From assembly GCF_036785885.1 (NCBI RefSeq), contig NC_092317.1:8248501-8312500 (forward strand): a stretch of DNA of 64,000 bases, in the 5' to 3' direction. Numbering within the stretch: position 1 is the stretch's first letter; the number at the start of each line of letters is the position of its first letter. The translations under genes and the position numbers were made by a program. The notes under the pieces are model-generated. The model was not told the origin of the DNA and made no database searches. It saw only the letters and a list, made by a program, of their open reading frames with translations. Shown in pieces: positions 22,603-33,207 of this stretch. This DNA comes from Coffea arabica (Eukaryota > Streptophyta > Magnoliopsida > Gentianales > Rubiaceae).

Positions 22603-25141
22603 CCACGGTAGCAGTCCTACAAAGCCAAATCTCTAATTGCCTAACAAATTTATCTAATTATTCTGCAGGGAGAAATGTGGTGAATGGATTATGGATGCGT
22701 AATATAAATGCTAAGGGTAGAATTAGCTGTTACATGAGTTAATGAAATCTATCTAGGCAACTATTTATCACATATTCCATTTTTGAAAAACCATAACATC
22801 CACATATTCCCTGTTGATGGTAATAAATGTGATTATTCTTTTACCATATATTTGGAAAATCTCTTGGTATATCTTCCCTTTTCAATTCTAAAATTAATTA
22901 TGTTCAACTTTCTTGATACGCAAATTTTATAGAGAGGAAGAAACCCATAAATGGCAGAATGGATGAAACACTTTGCAAGAATCCGCATCCCAAAGTTAAT
23001 TACCAACCTTCCTCAGTCATCCTGACCTTCTACCAACACCAACTGGGCGGCAGCTTGAACCATTAACTACGGTTTTATGTGCTAAATAAACGATTTATAA
23101 ATGCCAAGTTAAACAAAACAACTATTCTACGTATCGTCATTTATAACTCTTTGAAAGGAACCGCTTTAATGCCACTGCAATGTATACTCATACATTTCAT
23201 TTTTTCTAATAGGATAATTATCATGAATTAATACTTTCCACTGTCATTAAATTTTTTTTTCACATGAATGGTCTAATTTCATTATAAGCCATTTTTATTT
23301 ACACTTGAGCTCTCTTTTCTGAACTTAATCATGAATTCAAACCCACTCGTGCAAGAATTATTTGTTGCTAGGAAACGTTAATCCTGTAACTATATAGACA
23401 CGTTCAGTTTTAATTTGCTGATTATTTCTTTTAATTAGGTTTTCAAGTTTCATTTTTCTCTTTCTTTTTGCAATCAGAGTTTACCATTTTTATAATCTTA
23501 CTGTGGTTTTGTATAATAGGTCATGGACCTTTGATTAATATAGGCCATTTACCTCAAATATACGCACATTCACATTCATTGTTTTTCCTTGCATTTACTA
23601 ACTTTTCTAAGATATCATTATTCTTTCAAAAATTTAATACTTGTAGACTAATGAATAAGTGTCACAAGACACCTATTAGACAAACTCTTTTATTATTAAT
23701 TCGATTGAGGTAGCACATTACGCTGAATCCTTTGTGCAAAATTTATTTACCCTGTCAGTGCATAAAACATTTATCTAAGATGAAAATATTTAATATCAAA
23801 TCATTTTCAAGAAATAGCAAAATTACTAGGTTCGTAGGTTCAAGTAAAAAGGCAAAGAAGAAAAAAACTAAAAGTACATGAATTCAAGAAACATTGCAAC
23901 AAAAACTTAAAAGAGAATGATGCTGAAATTTTTATTTCAGTATGATAGATAATTCTGAACAACCTCAATTTAAAAGGTTTAGCCCATCACCCTCTGTAAT
24001 TATCTTATTTTTATATCGAGAATGTAATTTTGTACCTAAGTTTTAATTCTGGCTAAACATGTAGAACATATCCGACGTAATATTTAAGCGTACGCTTGTG
24101 CGTCTGCAGCTATCTTTCACTGTGGTAAACTGGTCTTTTTTCGATATTGTAGATATTTTTTCAAAAGAAAAAGATATAAAATACGCTTATAACTAAATAA
24201 AATTAAGTGATAAAAATAAAGAGAAAGATTTCTCAAATTGTATACCTTATTGATTATTTATTCCATAACCTTTTGAAATTCTACTTACCAATTAGTCACC
24301 GTGGATACTGGATAGGTATGATTTCACTCTTTTTCATTTTTCAAGTCAGCAACATAATTGACCAATGGGGTCTTTTTTTTGTGAGAAAATTTTAGGTTAG
24401 TTTATTATACAATTATTTACTCATAATCTAATTGAATGTTTATAAAGATGGATATAGGATCCAATAAAAAGGAATTCATCTTTTTTGTTTTGGGATTGTA
24501 AGAAACTGATCCCCTTTGTAGTTTACTCCCAAAAAGTATCCTTATTGTTTTACCCCCAAAAAGTATTCCTAGGTAGTAAAGTGTTTCCAATCGAAAGAGA
24601 GAAAAGACATGAATCATTTGACTTGCCTCAAACTTGGAAGCTTAATTATATGATTAATCCACAAGTCATTTCTAGCGGATTAATCGTTTTTAAGTGCCAA
24701 TGACGCACCACTATTAAAGGTCCTTTTTTCTAATACAACTATCCCTAGAAACTAGAACTTAGGGGGAAAAAAAAACTAAATTTCCCAATAATCTCCATCC
24801 CTATCCAGTTATCATCATTTCATAACTGCACAATCCCATTAATTTCAATGGTCCAAACCTTTTTGCCAAAATTGACAGCATTTCATTTGAGCTACTAATG
24901 ACAAATGGTCCTAGCACTAGAATCGAGGCTCAGGCACTGGCTATTCTTATTGTGTATACATTTCATTTACAATTTGTTCAATGGAAAGATTATGAGAGTT
25001 TGGTTTTCCATTCAAGTAAAACCCTTCGAGCATAAATGATGGATCGAAAAGAAAAAGGGGAAAGAACTATAAGTCACATATGGTGCAAAAAGGAATCCAA
25101 TCTCAAAAAACTTTATTTGACACGTAATTTATATTCAAGTT
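22603..25141. other. Intergenic region, no supported gene
   Basis: AT-rich sequence with no domain-bearing frame and no clear repeat boundaries. It contains the distal promoter of the UAM/RGP gene. Confidence 0.5.
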
Positions 25142-26048
25142 TGTTAGATTCATGAGCAAAGAATTATATCTCACATTGATTCGAAAGATGAAAAAAAAAC
25201 TTAATATATAAGTAAGGGTCAGAGACCTAATAATTTAAGTTTTTGGGTCATAATTGGATTCCTAACTTACATATTGGGCTCTCTTGAGATGTTTCTCCCT
25301 AACAAGTGATATCAAAGCTTGTGGTTATAAGACTGGGTTACTCATAATTAAGTAAATTTTTTTTCAAAATTGGACTGATGAAAATTCTCTTTTTGGTGGT
25401 GGATCGAAGTGCTAAGGAGTTTGATTGATATTGAATTGGGTGCATTATGTATTTGGCAGGACGTCTAATAGATATTAGATAAATGTTCGAAATCCAATTT
25501 GGATATTAAAGAATAGTGGATCCATGATTGGAAGAAAATGTGAACTTAGTGATTGGAAGAAAAAGTAACGTTAAGTGTTAAGGTGGTCTTACGTTGAATA
25601 TTAAAATGGGTTTGAAAATGAGATTATATATTTGGGTAAGTGTTAAAGTGGGCTTGAAAAAGAGATTGTAAACTTAGATTTAATGTGAGGGGTTAACTGG
25701 ATGTTAAAGAAGAATGGATCCATGATTGGAAAAAAAGATGACCTTAATTATTGAAAGAAAAGATGATCTTAGGTGTTAAGATGATCTTGCGTTGAGTATT
25801 AAAATAGGTTCAAAGAAGAACTTGTAAACTTGGGTTTAATGTGAAGAGTTACACATGAAATAGGGAGATTTGTTATATTCATGAATAAAGGGTTATATCT
25901 CATATTGGTTTGAGAGATAGAGAAAGAACACTTAATATGTAAGTAAGAACCCGAAATCTAATAGTTTAACATTTTGGGTCAGAGTTAGGTTCTTAATTTA
26001 AATATTGAATTTTTTTATAGACATTTTCGAGATATTTCTCCCTAACAA
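25142..26048 (+). mobile_element. TRIM-like LTR retrotransposon
   Basis: Short terminal direct repeats (about 25,142-25,306, TGTTAGATTCATGAG...CTCCCTAACA; and about 25,871-26,048, TGTTATATTCATGAA...CTCCCTAACA) have TG..CA ends. Immediately after the left repeat comes TGATATCAAAGCTTGTGG, resembling the initiator tRNA-Met primer site (TGGTATCAGAGC). Just before the right repeat is a purine tract (ATAGGGAGATT). There is no ORF. The internal 560 bp is itself a diverged tandem duplication ('ggatccatgattggaa...gtgttaag..ggtctt'). I found no matching target duplication, so the ends may have been altered by the neighbouring insertion. Confidence 0.7.
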
Positions 26049-26057
26049 GATATTTCT

Positions 26058-26671
26058 CAGGTCTGGTCCTAAAAAATTGACCAGCGAGAACAATATGGTT
26101 CTTGGTAACCCAATAAAAATAATAACAAATCAAATAAATCAAAACTCTAGTCCCAAAAAATTGAACAGCGAAAATAATATCGTTCTTGCTAACCCAATAA
26201 ATATAACAACAAATCAAATAAATCAAACAAAGAAATTTAGAATTTTACGTGGTTCGATCGAATTGATCTATGTATATGACTGAAAGGATAGCAGATTTAC
26301 TATATCAAAAATAGAGTACAAAAGAGAAAGTATAAACCTTAGAAAATAATTTCAAGATCCAAAAGGCACCTAAAACTTTTGAAGGAAGGTACCTAAAATT
26401 GAAAATACAAAAAGGTTTAAATAACATAAAATACTTAACGGTCCAAAGACCCGTAACTTGATCTTTTAGTTTGATACCTAACCAAAATCTCTCTTAGATG
26501 GGGCCGTGAATCCCTTAAAACTCTTCTAGACTGGTACATATGATATGATACTTGAATTGGTGCCCTTAATACACATAAAGTCATTTAAACCACTATATTT
26601 ATAACTATCAAAAGGAGATATTTCTTTGTAAAATTTTCGATGTGGGATACAAAAATAAACTCAATAAATCT
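26058..26671 (-). repeat. Left LTR of an older short LTR element (host of the array)
   Basis: The sequence from GGTCTGGTCCTAAAAAATTG to GATGTGGGATACAAAAATAA aligns along its length with 51,869-52,440. The left copy also contains an internal tandem duplication of about 82 bp at its start (26,060-26,230). It is followed by a GGTGGAGATT purine tract (minus strand), as expected just upstream of a 3' LTR in a minus-strand element. Confidence 0.7.
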
Positions 26672-26888
26672 CCACCTTATTGTGTATCCAACAATGACAA
26701 ATAACAGACAAATAGCAAACAATCTCCACTTTCTTCATAAAAGTCCCAACGGATTTCAATGAACTATCAAACTTCCAACAAACCCTAACGAGCCACCAAT
26801 GAATCAGAATGCAAAAGGCTCAATAGGTCCCAATTGATCAAAACTCACAAAAAGTTCAACAGATCCCAACGGGTTAAAATTCACGAAT
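26672..26888 (-). mobile_element. Internal segment of the host element, 3' part
   Basis: Non-coding sequence between the left LTR and the array insertion point, starting with the minus-strand purine tract AAGGTGGAGATT. With 51,669-51,868 it makes only about 420 bp of internal sequence, so the host was a TRIM-like non-autonomous element. Confidence 0.6.
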
Positions 26889-26893
26889 ACAGT
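26889..26893. repeat. Left target-site duplication of the multi-LTR array (ACAGT)
   Basis: ACAGT directly precedes the first LTR (TGACGGG...). The same five bases follow the last LTR at 51,664-51,668. No equivalent duplication separates the units inside the array. Confidence 0.85.
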
Positions 26894-28674
26894 TGACGGG
26901 TATTTTACATACGTGCAAGCTAAAAAATACCGAATTACACCCGTTCACTGCAAGTATACAGATCAACTAGTAGTTTAGGGTATATATCGGGTCGATCCCA
27001 CAAGGAAGAGTGAACAATTACCGGTATTACTAAAGCTTCTCTATTATTTAGACTATCAATGAATTATAACAAATTAAAACCTACTGAAATTATGCAAGAA
27101 AATAGCAAATAAAAGCTCCTTGGGTTGTGGTATCCCTAACTACTCATGCAAGTGCTATATTTGGATCATTGAGTACTACATCTAGGCTAGTTATGGTGTA
27201 ATTTCCTTATGCATTTGAATCCTACTTTCGTAGTGAATCAATTATACTTATAACTAATCCATACCAATTCTCATGGTTATGAAATTAGCTACAAGTTCAT
27301 TTCTTCAATGAAATTACATGAAATGAATCACTAAAAACCACATAAGTGCACCTCTACTTTCGTGAGTGTACTCCCTATGTTTAGCACTTCTTGAACTAGT
27401 GTTAAATCTCAATTTTCATTGCAGAAACAACACCTTAGATAATCACAATCAATGGTACCAGATTAATCATGATTTAAAGAGCCAAAGTGCTAAATAACTT
27501 GCTCAAATCATAGCAATCAAATAACCAAACAATAAACACTAACAATTATAGAAAGTTCAACCAAACCCAAGGTATAAACTTTAGAAACACATAATGAACA
27601 CAAAATCCAGAACTTGTATATTAACTAAACTTGGAATCAAATACAAAAGATAAAGGGTTTGGAAGGAATACAACCCTTGTCACATGAGCTTTCTTCCTTG
27701 CCTTCTTCATCCTCCATCTTCATCCTAATCTAGATAATAAACAAGAATGGAAAAGCTACACTACTCTATACTAAGCTAAACTAACACTAGGGAGATGAAA
27801 GAGCTACATTTCTGCAACTTCCAGCTTCTCCCGTAGCTTACTCTCTATGTTTGCTGCTATGGACTCCCCTCTCTCTTACAATGAATTTGGCTATTTTTTT
27901 ATGATGAAAATGGTCAAGGAATGAAGCTTTACACTTTCTCCTTACAGTTGGTAATGTCTCTCACATGTCTAGCATCCAATGTGAGTTGGTGGGAGTGAAA
28001 TTGAGTTTTACGCGTACAGAGCAGCCTTTTCTGACCGCAATCCGGCCAGAAATCCGGCCTTAAATTCGGCCAAATTCCGGCCGGATTGATACAGTGACCA
28101 TTTGGTCACTTCTGGTTCAATTTCCAGCTCTGCTCCGATTTTGCATCAACTTCCACTGAACTTTTCTTGATGATAAAAGCTGATTTAGCTCTTGACCAAA
28201 ACATGAAACTTGTAGCCCTTTTAGTTAGCTTTCCAATGCACCAAGAATCACCTCATTTGGATCTGTGTAGGCTGAGAAATGACCAAAATACCCTTACCTG
28301 CTCATTGCCCTGTTCCAGTTTCGACCAGTAGAAATTTGCTATTGTAATTCGGCATTTTGACCTGGAAAACCTTCAAACTGGATTTAGATGTCTTCACCAA
28401 AGTTGTAGATCTATCTCTTATCTTCAAATTGGTTCAAGAATCATCTTAATCCGATCACTGTAGCTCAAGTTATAGCCGAAATACGAAAATGCATCAAAAC
28501 TGTCAAAATACACAAAATCCAAGTAAAAAGTGATAAAAACCTCATTTAATCACTTAAAAACATTTATTCACCAATTATAGCCAAAATAATTCATTTTCTT
28601 CCAATAATATAACAAAAGTGACTAAAAATAATATAAAATATCATACAATTATTACGTAAATTAGTCACTTATCA
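26894..28674 (-). repeat. LTR1 (original 3' LTR)
   Basis: 1,781 bp, TG..CA. It carries A at 27,266 and T at 28,066, the combination expected of the original 3' LTR. It includes one ATCCGGCC/GGCCGGAT module (28,040-28,087) and, near its left end, a GATATATAC motif (minus strand) about 100 bp from the LTR edge. Confidence 0.92.
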
Positions 28675-28714
28675 AACTCCCCCACACTTAAATCATTGCT
28701 TGTCCTCAAGCAAT
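28675..28714 (-). other. Polypurine tract with adjacent hairpin
   Basis: On the minus strand AAGTGTGGGGGAGTT abuts LTR1 and is the expected plus-strand primer. Next to it ATTGCTTG and CAAGCAAT (28,695-28,714) form a perfect 8-bp stem with loop TCCT. Repeated at 36,338-36,377 and 44,001-44,040. Confidence 0.75.
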
Positions 28715-29033
28715 TCACACATGATCAAATGCAATGATTCAAGAGGTGAAACAATATATGCACTTTGTCCAATTTAATTCCTCAAGACTTGGAAAATAAT
28801 CATTATACAATTATTCAATTTACACTAAATACTCATAATATCAAATAAAGGAAAGATAATTATACCCTAAATTCAACAAGTTAAACTTAATCTCTTACCC
28901 TAACTTAATTTTACAAATAAGCAAATCACATAGTCAATTTATAGCCTTCCTCCTCCTATAATCATCTTTTTCTCAAAATTCTATAACTAAGAGGGATTTA
29001 TTCATACTAATTTTTACTTAAATAGTGAAAATG

Positions 29034-29177
29034 CCTTTTTACGCGAACATCGACACTTTTAGGTGAAGATCCCCGGTTACTCAACATTTCACTTATTCAA
29101 GTTGCTATGCATACTCTTAATTCAAGTACCTTTTTACGCGAATGTCGACATTTGTAGATGCCAACCCCCGGTTACTC
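29034..29177 (-). repeat. Duplicated 49-bp motif in the element 3' region
   Basis: Two 49-bp copies (29,034-29,082 and 29,129-29,177), 95 bp apart, both starting CCTTTTTACGCGAA and ending CCCCGGTTACTC, with a diverged middle. Equivalent pairs lie at 36,697/36,792 and 44,360/44,455. They are non-coding, in the 3' untranslated part of the element. Confidence 0.8.
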
Positions 29178-29798
29178 GGTAGGTGAATCATTGGAGTAGA
29201 ACAATTTTTATTTACTTTCTTTTCTTTTCTTTTTTCTCTTTTTTTTTTATTTTATTATTATTTTTTTTTTATTTTTCCCTCATAGAAAAAATATATAAAA
29301 ATAATCACAGGAGGAGTATAACCTTTATCGACTATATCAATTACTTACTTGCAAAATTAAGTAAAGAGAAGAAATCTCATTAAACATGTAAAATTATAGG
29401 CATAATTTTCCTCACTTTATCCAATATACTTTCTAAAATGTAAAAATCCTAATTGCATAATAATCATTTTCAAGTTAAATGAGGACTAAACTTTCCAAAA
29501 TACATATAAAGTTTCAACAATTGGAAGAATTAAACACTTAAGGTTGGAACAATTAGCCCTTTTTGAATGAAAATGCAAAAATTTGAAGAACTTTTGGGCC
29601 ATAGTGAAATATTGGAAAAGATTTTAGAAAAATTTTGACAGAGTTTCTCCTTATAAATGGATGAAAACTCCCTGCCAACAAACCCAATTTCAAGCAATTA
29701 TCCACATGGCAAGCATTTCAAACACAATTCCAACATTTCTAAGCATTTAAATCCACAAAATATCATCACCTAGCAAGTAAATGCAAGTTCAATACTTT

Positions 29799-29838
29799 CC
29801 TCCCCCACACTTAAACTTCACATTGTCCTCAATGTGAA
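29799..29838 (-). other. Second polypurine-like tract with hairpin
   Basis: On the minus strand AAGTGTGGGGGAGG, nearly identical to the LTR-adjacent polypurine tract, again flanked by a hairpin: TTCACATTG and CAATGTGAA (29,817-29,838) form a 9-bp stem with the same TCCT loop. The stem sequence differs from the first module while pairing is kept. Repeated at 37,462-37,501 and 45,125-45,164. Confidence 0.75.
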
Positions 29839-30084
29839 AAAAGGAAAATAAATAAAGAGTAAAAGAAAATACTGCTCAATTGAACTTGCGCAATCCGAAT
29901 CCATGTCCAAGTGATGAATTTCCAACTTTTAGTAGTCCGAATCACTATCATCACAATAGAGATAAAGATCACTTGGATTAGTTCACAAAAAAGAAATAAA
30001 GAAAATCACTAAAAACATCACAAATACTACAGAAAAGAAAAAAAAAAAAACTAGTGACAATGTCACAAGGTGACGAGCACTCCC

Positions 30085-31416
30085 TCAAGTAGTCGCTTGG
30101 TCAGGTGACGATGGTGGAGTCGGAGGAGCTTCAATACCCAGCTTGGTCTCGATGCGACGAAGACGCTCGGAATTCCGCTTATTCTCTTGGCGGCTTTTCT
30201 TTACCTCAGCCTCGACACAAAGCAGCTTGTCCATTATCTTCTTGAAAAACGACCGAGTGTCTTGAGGTGAGGTTGGAGGCCGTGAGGAAGACGGTTCATT
30301 TGAGACCGGCGGGGTAGTTGTCTCAACCCCTTGAGCCCCTTCAATTCGTTCAATTTCAACTTCCTCCTCTTGCCTAATGTCCCCTTGAGCACCTCCTTGA
30401 GTTGAAGGACCACCGCCGTCTTTACTCTTCAAAATGAACCTGCAAAAATCCAATGTAAAGACGTCCTTCTTCTTGAGACCTGTAGGGAAAGCGTTAGAAA
30501 AATCCACTCCAACCCTTTGAAACTCGAAGGTCAAGAACCGAGGATACGGGAAAGCATGTTTGATGTCGTTACTGCGAACCACAGCCCACATGTGGTTGGT
30601 GATAATGCTTCCCAATGGAATGCCTTGGATGTTTCCTAAGCCATGCTTCATTTTATCCAAGAAATAGATGTCACTTGTGCGCGCCTCATTGGTTCCACTT
30701 GCCCTCGGAATGATATTGGCGGCAAATAGGTAAATAAGGAGACGTTGTGACTCCGGAAATGATGAAGTCAATACCGAATATCGCCCCGTCGTTCGAGTAG
30801 CCTTGTACTCAACCCCCAAACGTACAAGTGCCTCTAGCATGTTCCAAGAGTCCAAATCATTGGGTTTGAAGGCTTTCTTCAAATCTACCTTGCGCCCCAC
30901 ATCCGAAACATGAAGATAGCGCTCCAAATCAGCTCTATGGACTCGAACTTTTCTCCCTCGCACTGTACTAGTAATCACCTCCGTGTCGTAGTGAAAAACC
31001 TTCTTGTCCTCCACATTTGCATAGAATTCTCGGACAAGCTCCTCATAATAGAAGTTTGGGATGTTAAAGAAATTTTCCCATCCCAATTTGGCAAAGGAGG
31101 CCTTGAGATGGTAGACCTCCTCGGCATCCGAGGTGACATCCTTTTCCACCAATACCTTAGCTCCCCTCCTAGCATTGTACCAAGCTTCATTTTCGGCGGA
31201 GGTGAAGCGCGACTTATCATAAGGGACTTCCTCCTCTTGGTCCCCTTGTGCATCTTGTTCCTCTTGTTGTTGAGTATCCTCTCCAGATGATGGCTCGTCC
31301 TCAAGCTGTAGACGTCTACTTGCTTTTCTTTTCAAGCGCGGTTGTCTAGACGTCGAAGCTTCTCCTCTCTTGTTAGGAGGAGGAGATTTCACTGCACCTT
31401 TCTTAGTGCGAGCCAT
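30085..31416 (-). CDS. Element ORF2, putative plant transposon protein, copy 1
   Basis: 443 residues. The N-terminus is basic with nuclear-localisation-like clusters (ARTKKGAVKS, RLKRKASRR), then an acidic Gln/Glu-rich linker. The central domain (about 75-330; RFTSAENEAWYNARR, WENFFNIP, YYEELVREFYANVEDK, VRGRKVRVHRADLERYLHV) resembles the 'putative plant transposon protein' domain found beside retroelement fragments in many plants. The C-terminal region is low-complexity and ends in a Lys/Arg/Glu-rich predicted coiled coil (about 390-430). There is no catalytic motif of reverse transcriptase or integrase. The role is unknown; nucleic-acid binding is plausible. Its start lies 1.8 kb downstream of ORF1, so translation needs splicing, re-initiation or a separate transcript. 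Confidence 0.7.
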   Translation of the reverse strand: MARTKKGAVKSPPPNKRGEASTSRQPRLKRKASRRLQLEDEPSSGEDTQQQEEQDAQGDQEEEVPYDKSRFTSAENEAWYNARRGAKVLVEKDVTSDAEEVYHLKASFAKLGWENFFNIPNFYYEELVREFYANVEDKKVFHYDTEVITSTVRGRKVRVHRADLERYLHVSDVGRKVDLKKAFKPNDLDSWNMLEALVRLGVEYKATRTTGRYSVLTSSFPESQRLLIYLFAANIIPRASGTNEARTSDIYFLDKMKHGLGNIQGIPLGSIITNHMWAVVRSNDIKHAFPYPRFLTFEFQRVGVDFSNAFPTGLKKKDVFTLDFCRFILKSKDGGGPSTQGGAQGDIRQEEEVEIERIEGAQGVETTTPPVSNEPSSSRPPTSPQDTRSFFKKIMDKLLCVEAEVKKSRQENKRNSERLRRIETKLGIEAPPTPPSSPDQATT

Positions 31417-32450
31417 TGTACCTAATTAAAATCATTAAATGTTAACTTCATTTAATAGGTACATTGCTAAGTAAAGATAATGAAAACTCATTCACTTTTA
31501 CCTCTTTATCTTTAATTAGCCAATCTTATCAACTTACTCACATAATAATTAGCAATTAACTTCACAAGCAAGACTTTACAATTGATTATCAACAACAAAT
31601 GCTTCTTTCATTTTTTTCCAAATAAAACACTTAAGCATAAAATGTCCAAATAGGTAGAGAAAGCAATTAAACAATCACACAACTTACTCCCAACTTAATG
31701 ACCTAAATAAGCATAATGAAATGCTAAAAAGCACCTTAACCATGAGTTTAGACTTAAAAAGGTCATTAATTCAACTTTAATCAAATTTTCTAGAATAAAC
31801 ATGCCAAAAATCAAAGGATAAGCTAATTAAGCCTAAATTTAGCATGTAAATATCCTAGACCAATCCATTACTCTCATACAATTTTCTTCAATCCAATTGC
31901 CCCAAAAAAAAAATTAGCTAATAATGATCAAATCAAAGTAATCCTCAAGATTAGCTTAAAATTGCTAAATTCACCAAATAATCTCAAACCCATGAGTTAA
32001 ACATCACCAATAATCATCAATAAGCTCAATAACATCATAAAAAGCATCAAACTTCACAAAATGAAAAAAAATTCGAAATTGCCCAAAAATAGGAAAAAGT
32101 GAAAATTGACAAAATTCAAATGATAACATTTGGTGAAGATTTGTTACCTCAAACTTGTTGGTAGATGATTAATGGTGCAAATGGTGAAGAAACCCCCAAA
32201 AATTTCACTCCAATTTGAACCCAAATGAAGAGTTCAAAAATTTGAAACCCTTGTTCTTCTCAAGCTCAAATCCGAATTAGAACTTGTTTTTGAAGGAATT
32301 TAAGCTATGGAATCAACTCACAAGGAAAAGAGAAATGTTTTGGTGTATTTAGTTTGGAGATTGGATGGTGAAAAGAGGGTTTTTAGGAGTAGTGTGTGTT
32401 CAAGGTGTGAGTGTGTGTGGAGGTTGAAGAAAGGATGAAGAAAAGAAATG

Positions 32451-32474
32451 AGGGAATCCGCGCGCGGATTCCCT
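32451..32474. repeat. Perfect 24-bp palindrome
   Basis: AGGGAATCCGCG followed directly by its reverse complement, at one edge of the ATCCGGCC-rich spacer. Also at 40,114-40,137 and 47,777-47,800. Confidence 0.9.
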
Positions 32475-32487
32475 TTAGTGCGCAAAA

Positions 32488-32832
32488 CCGGCCAGAATCC
32501 GGCCAGTTTCCGGCCGGATATTGGGCCGGATTCTCGGCCGGATACTGGCCAGTAGCCACAAAATTTTTTTTTCGATTTTGCCTCTCAATCCGGCCTTTAA
32601 TCCGGCCTAAATTTGGCCGGATTGTTGGCCGGATTTGCTACAGTGCCCCCTTTCTTTTTTCTTTTTTTTTTTTTAAACTCTGCATATCCGGCCAGAAACT
32701 GGCCGGATTTCCTGCCGGATTAACGGCCGGATATGAGGCAGTAGCTCCGAAAATTTGATTTTTTCTTCCCCTGATAATCCGGCCATGAATCCGGCCAGTT
32801 TATGGCCGGATTTGAGGCCGGATTTGCTGCAG
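32488..32832. repeat. ATCCGGCC / GGCCGGAT site array
   Basis: Four imperfect modules of about 90-100 bp, each with one or more ATCCGGCC sites, one or more GGCCGGAT sites and a trailing CAGT/CAG motif such as GCTACAGTGCC or GGCAGTAGCT, separated by T-rich stretches. It is strikingly GC-rich in an AT-rich element. Also at 40,151-40,495 and 47,814-48,158; a fifth module sits in each LTR. The 60-115-codon frames across it are artefacts of the repeat. Confidence 0.85.
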
Positions 32833-33144
32833 AAATTTTTTATTTCTGCAGTTTTTCCTTCCACTTTCCATTTTCAAAAGTTTTTTTTTTTTTTTACTCA
32901 CCTTAAACATAAAATTTGTGCTTTCTCAACCAATTGCTCCTTGAAACATGAAATCATGCATCAATATAACTTTAGAATTAAGCACTTCAAATGCATGAAT
33001 TGGATCAAATGAACAAGAAAACTCCCTTTTTGCTTCCTTATAAGTTCTTCTGCACTTGAAACACATTGCATAAACCATTGCCATTGCCACCTTTAAAACA
33101 CACAAAAACACTAATTAAACACTTAAACTTACTAAAAAAATTTC

Positions 33145-33162
33145 GTTGGGTTGCCTCCCAAC
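33145..33162 (-). other. Short hairpin downstream of ORF1
   Basis: GTTGGG and CCCAAC flank a TTGCCT loop 46 bp past the ORF1 stop codon (on the minus strand GTTGGGAGGCAACCCAAC). Also at 40,808-40,825 and 48,471-48,488. From memory, a similar motif recurs in many plant gypsy-type elements. Confidence 0.6.
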
Positions 33163-33207
33163 TAGCGCTTGTTTATAGTCATTAGCTTGACTATATCACC
33201 TCATTTT

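Noticed and set aside
30910-31290. 126-codon plus-strand frame opposite ORF2
   Set aside because: An antisense shadow of the longer ORF2; its copies differ only where ORF2 does.
32411-33012. Plus-strand frames of 85-115 codons in the ATCCGGCC region, repeated in each unit
   Set aside because: They run antisense to the element, are made of translated repeat motifs and have no domain.
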